Assembly: GCA_039798005.1 (NCBI GenBank) | Contig: JBDKGV010000169.1 | Coordinates: 1-7,709, forward strand | DNA from: JBDKGV01 sp039798005 | GTDB lineage: Bacteria > Fibrobacterota > Fibrobacteria > UBA5070 | Reading direction: 5' to 3' | DNA: 7,709 nucleotides | Shown: piece by piece, positions 6,546-7,709 of the stretch | How positions within the stretch are numbered: position 1 is the stretch's first letter | Layout of the letters: each line of letters begins with the position of its first letter | Made by a program: the position numbers and the translations under genes | The notes under the pieces: model-generated | Database searches by the model: none | What the model was told of the DNA's origin: nothing | The model's input: only the letters and a program-made list of their open reading frames with translations

Positions 6546-7106
6546 ATGACCACGGCGACCCAAAGTCAGACTGGTGGCCCAAAGCCGAGCGAATTGGCGC
6601 ATCAGGATGCAGGCCAATCCAGCTTTCTCACCACCAACATTGATGCGTTCATCAATTGGGGGCGTGGGAACTCGCTCTGGCCGTTCCCGTTTGGCACGGC
6701 TTGCTGCGCGATCGAGTACATGGCCGCCATGAGCAGCCGCTTCGACTTCGCGCGCTTTGCCACGGAATTCATGCGCTTCACCCCGCGCCAATCGGACATG
6801 CTCCTGGTGGCGGGAACCATCACCTACAAGCAGGCTCCCGTCCTTCGCCGCATCTGGGAACAGATGGCCGAGCCGAAGTGGGTGGTCTCCGTGGGCGCTT
6901 GCGCCTGCTCGGGTGGATTCTACGACTGCTATTGCACCGTCCCCGGCATCGACGAGATCATCCCGGTGGATGTCTACATCGCCGGTTGCCCTCCGCGGCC
7001 GGAAGCCTACATGGAAGCCGCCATGCTCCTGCAGGAGAAGATCAAGGACGAATCCTTCATGGAGCAGCGCCGCCAAGGACTCAAGCAGAAGGTCTACATC
7101 GGATGA
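6546..7106 (+). CDS. nuoB: NADH-quinone oxidoreductase subunit B (complex I, N2 cluster subunit)
   Basis: The 186-residue protein is the complex I subunit that holds the terminal 4Fe-4S cluster N2, which passes electrons to quinone at the junction of the peripheral and membrane arms. The N2 ligands are visible: the tandem C53-C54 in GTACCAIEYM, C119 in SVGACACSGG, and C148 in AGCPPRPEA. Other family signatures are FDFARFATE and PRQSDMLLVAGTI. The first ~27 residues are polar and poorly conserved, as usual. An unusual trait is three extra cysteines (C121, C128, C130) next to the third N2 ligand, with TVPGID where many homologues have VVQGVD. The gene overlaps nuoC by ATGA, so translation is probably coupled. 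nuoA, the usual first gene, is not upstream. Confidence 0.97.
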   Translation: MTTATQSQTGGPKPSELAHQDAGQSSFLTTNIDAFINWGRGNSLWPFPFGTACCAIEYMAAMSSRFDFARFATEFMRFTPRQSDMLLVAGTITYKQAPVLRRIWEQMAEPKWVVSVGACACSGGFYDCYCTVPGIDEIIPVDVYIAGCPPRPEAYMEAAMLLQEKIKDESFMEQRRQGLKQKVYIG

Positions 7107-7709
7107 GCCATTCGCACGAAGCGCACGCGACCGTCAAGACTTGGGCCGACGAGCCTGCGGTCGCAAGCCCGGAAGATCACAAGACCGCTCAGGGCCATCT
7201 CTTCGGCCTGCTGAGCGAGAAGTTCGGCGTGACCATGGATCCGCTGGATTCCTGGGGCCTGACCGTCGTGATCGAGAAAGCGCGTCTGCGGGAGCTGATG
7301 CGGTTCCTGCGCGACGACGAGCATTGCCTCTTCAACAGCTTCCTCGACGTCACCGCGGTGGACTACCTCAACTGGCCCGGACACGAAGGTCCGCGCTTTT
7401 CGGTGGTGTACATCCTGCGCAGCCTTTCGATCATCGCCAACCGCATCCGCGTCAAGGTGTGGGTGGAAGAGGACGACCTCGACGTGCCTTCGGTCCACGA
7501 CCTTTGGAAGATCGCCAACTGGCAGGAGCGCGAGACGTTCGACCAGTACGGCATCCAGTTCACCGGGCACCCGAACCTCAAGCGCCTTTTGAACCACCAC
7601 GAGTTCGTCGGGCACCCGTTGCGCAAGGACTATCCCGCCCAGCGTCGCCAGAAGCTCTCGATGAACGACCCGATGCTGGATCAGATGGAAGCCCGCCTCA
7701 AGGCTCAGG
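7103..7709 (+). CDS. nuoC: NADH-quinone oxidoreductase subunit C, 30 kDa (3' partial)
   Basis: The frame starts at the ATG overlapping the nuoB stop codon and stays open for 202 codons to the window end. The 30-kDa subunit signature is clear: ERETFDQYGIQFTGHPNLKR (residues 142-161) followed by GHPLRKDYP (170-178). NuoC is a peripheral-arm subunit of complex I that packs against NuoB and NuoD. The N terminus (MSHSHEAHATVKTW) is a His-rich, acidic extension before the conserved domain, which begins near residue 30. The signature block is already passed and a hydrophilic tail follows (SMNDPMLDQMEARLKAQ). The protein may end just outside the window or continue as a NuoCD fusion; the sequence shown cannot tell. 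Confidence 0.95.
   Translation, partial: MSHSHEAHATVKTWADEPAVASPEDHKTAQGHLFGLLSEKFGVTMDPLDSWGLTVVIEKARLRELMRFLRDDEHCLFNSFLDVTAVDYLNWPGHEGPRFSVVYILRSLSIIANRIRVKVWVEEDDLDVPSVHDLWKIANWQERETFDQYGIQFTGHPNLKRLLNHHEFVGHPLRKDYPAQRRQKLSMNDPMLDQMEARLKAQ

Overview
The window looks like ordinary chromosomal DNA of a GC-rich bacterium. All five genes are on the + strand, and the window cuts the first and the last. From left to right it holds: (1) the last ~1576 codons of a very large secreted or surface protein made of repeated beta-sandwich modules; (2) a strong intrinsic terminator; (3) a radical SAM/SPASM enzyme of unknown substrate; (4) a DinB-family putative metal-binding protein 47 bases downstream; (5) an AT-richer 131-base control region; (6) nuoB and the start of nuoC, which overlap by ATGA and begin a respiratory complex I operon.

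The best guess for the organism is Fibrobacterota or another FCB-group relative, at moderate to low confidence. The reason is the architecture of the giant protein: Calx-beta-like repeats, Ig-like modules joined by D-x-x-P-P linkers, a DxDGDGxxD calcium loop leading into a beta domain, and a C-terminal FlgD/Ig-like module with the pattern WNLRDESGRQVVSGVYL. NuoB and NuoC show it is a bacterium with complex I but are not diagnostic of phylum. All genes share one codon habit: TTA, CTA and TCA are almost absent. This leaves long empty antisense reading frames and argues against a recently acquired island.

The units are probably independent. The giant gene ends at its own terminator. The radical SAM gene and dinB-like gene are close enough to be co-transcribed, with at most a weak hairpin between them. 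The nuo genes have their own Shine-Dalgarno site and a likely promoter/operator region containing a helically phased 8-base direct repeat and a perfect 6+6 inverted repeat. nuoA is not in its usual place directly before nuoB.

I found no RNA gene, CRISPR array, insertion sequence or attachment site, and no stretch over 300 bases lacks a gene. I see no convincing new multi-gene system. The best leads are the substrate of the radical SAM/SPASM enzyme, the repeat structure of the giant protein, the extra cysteines beside the N2 cluster of NuoB, and the nuo control region.
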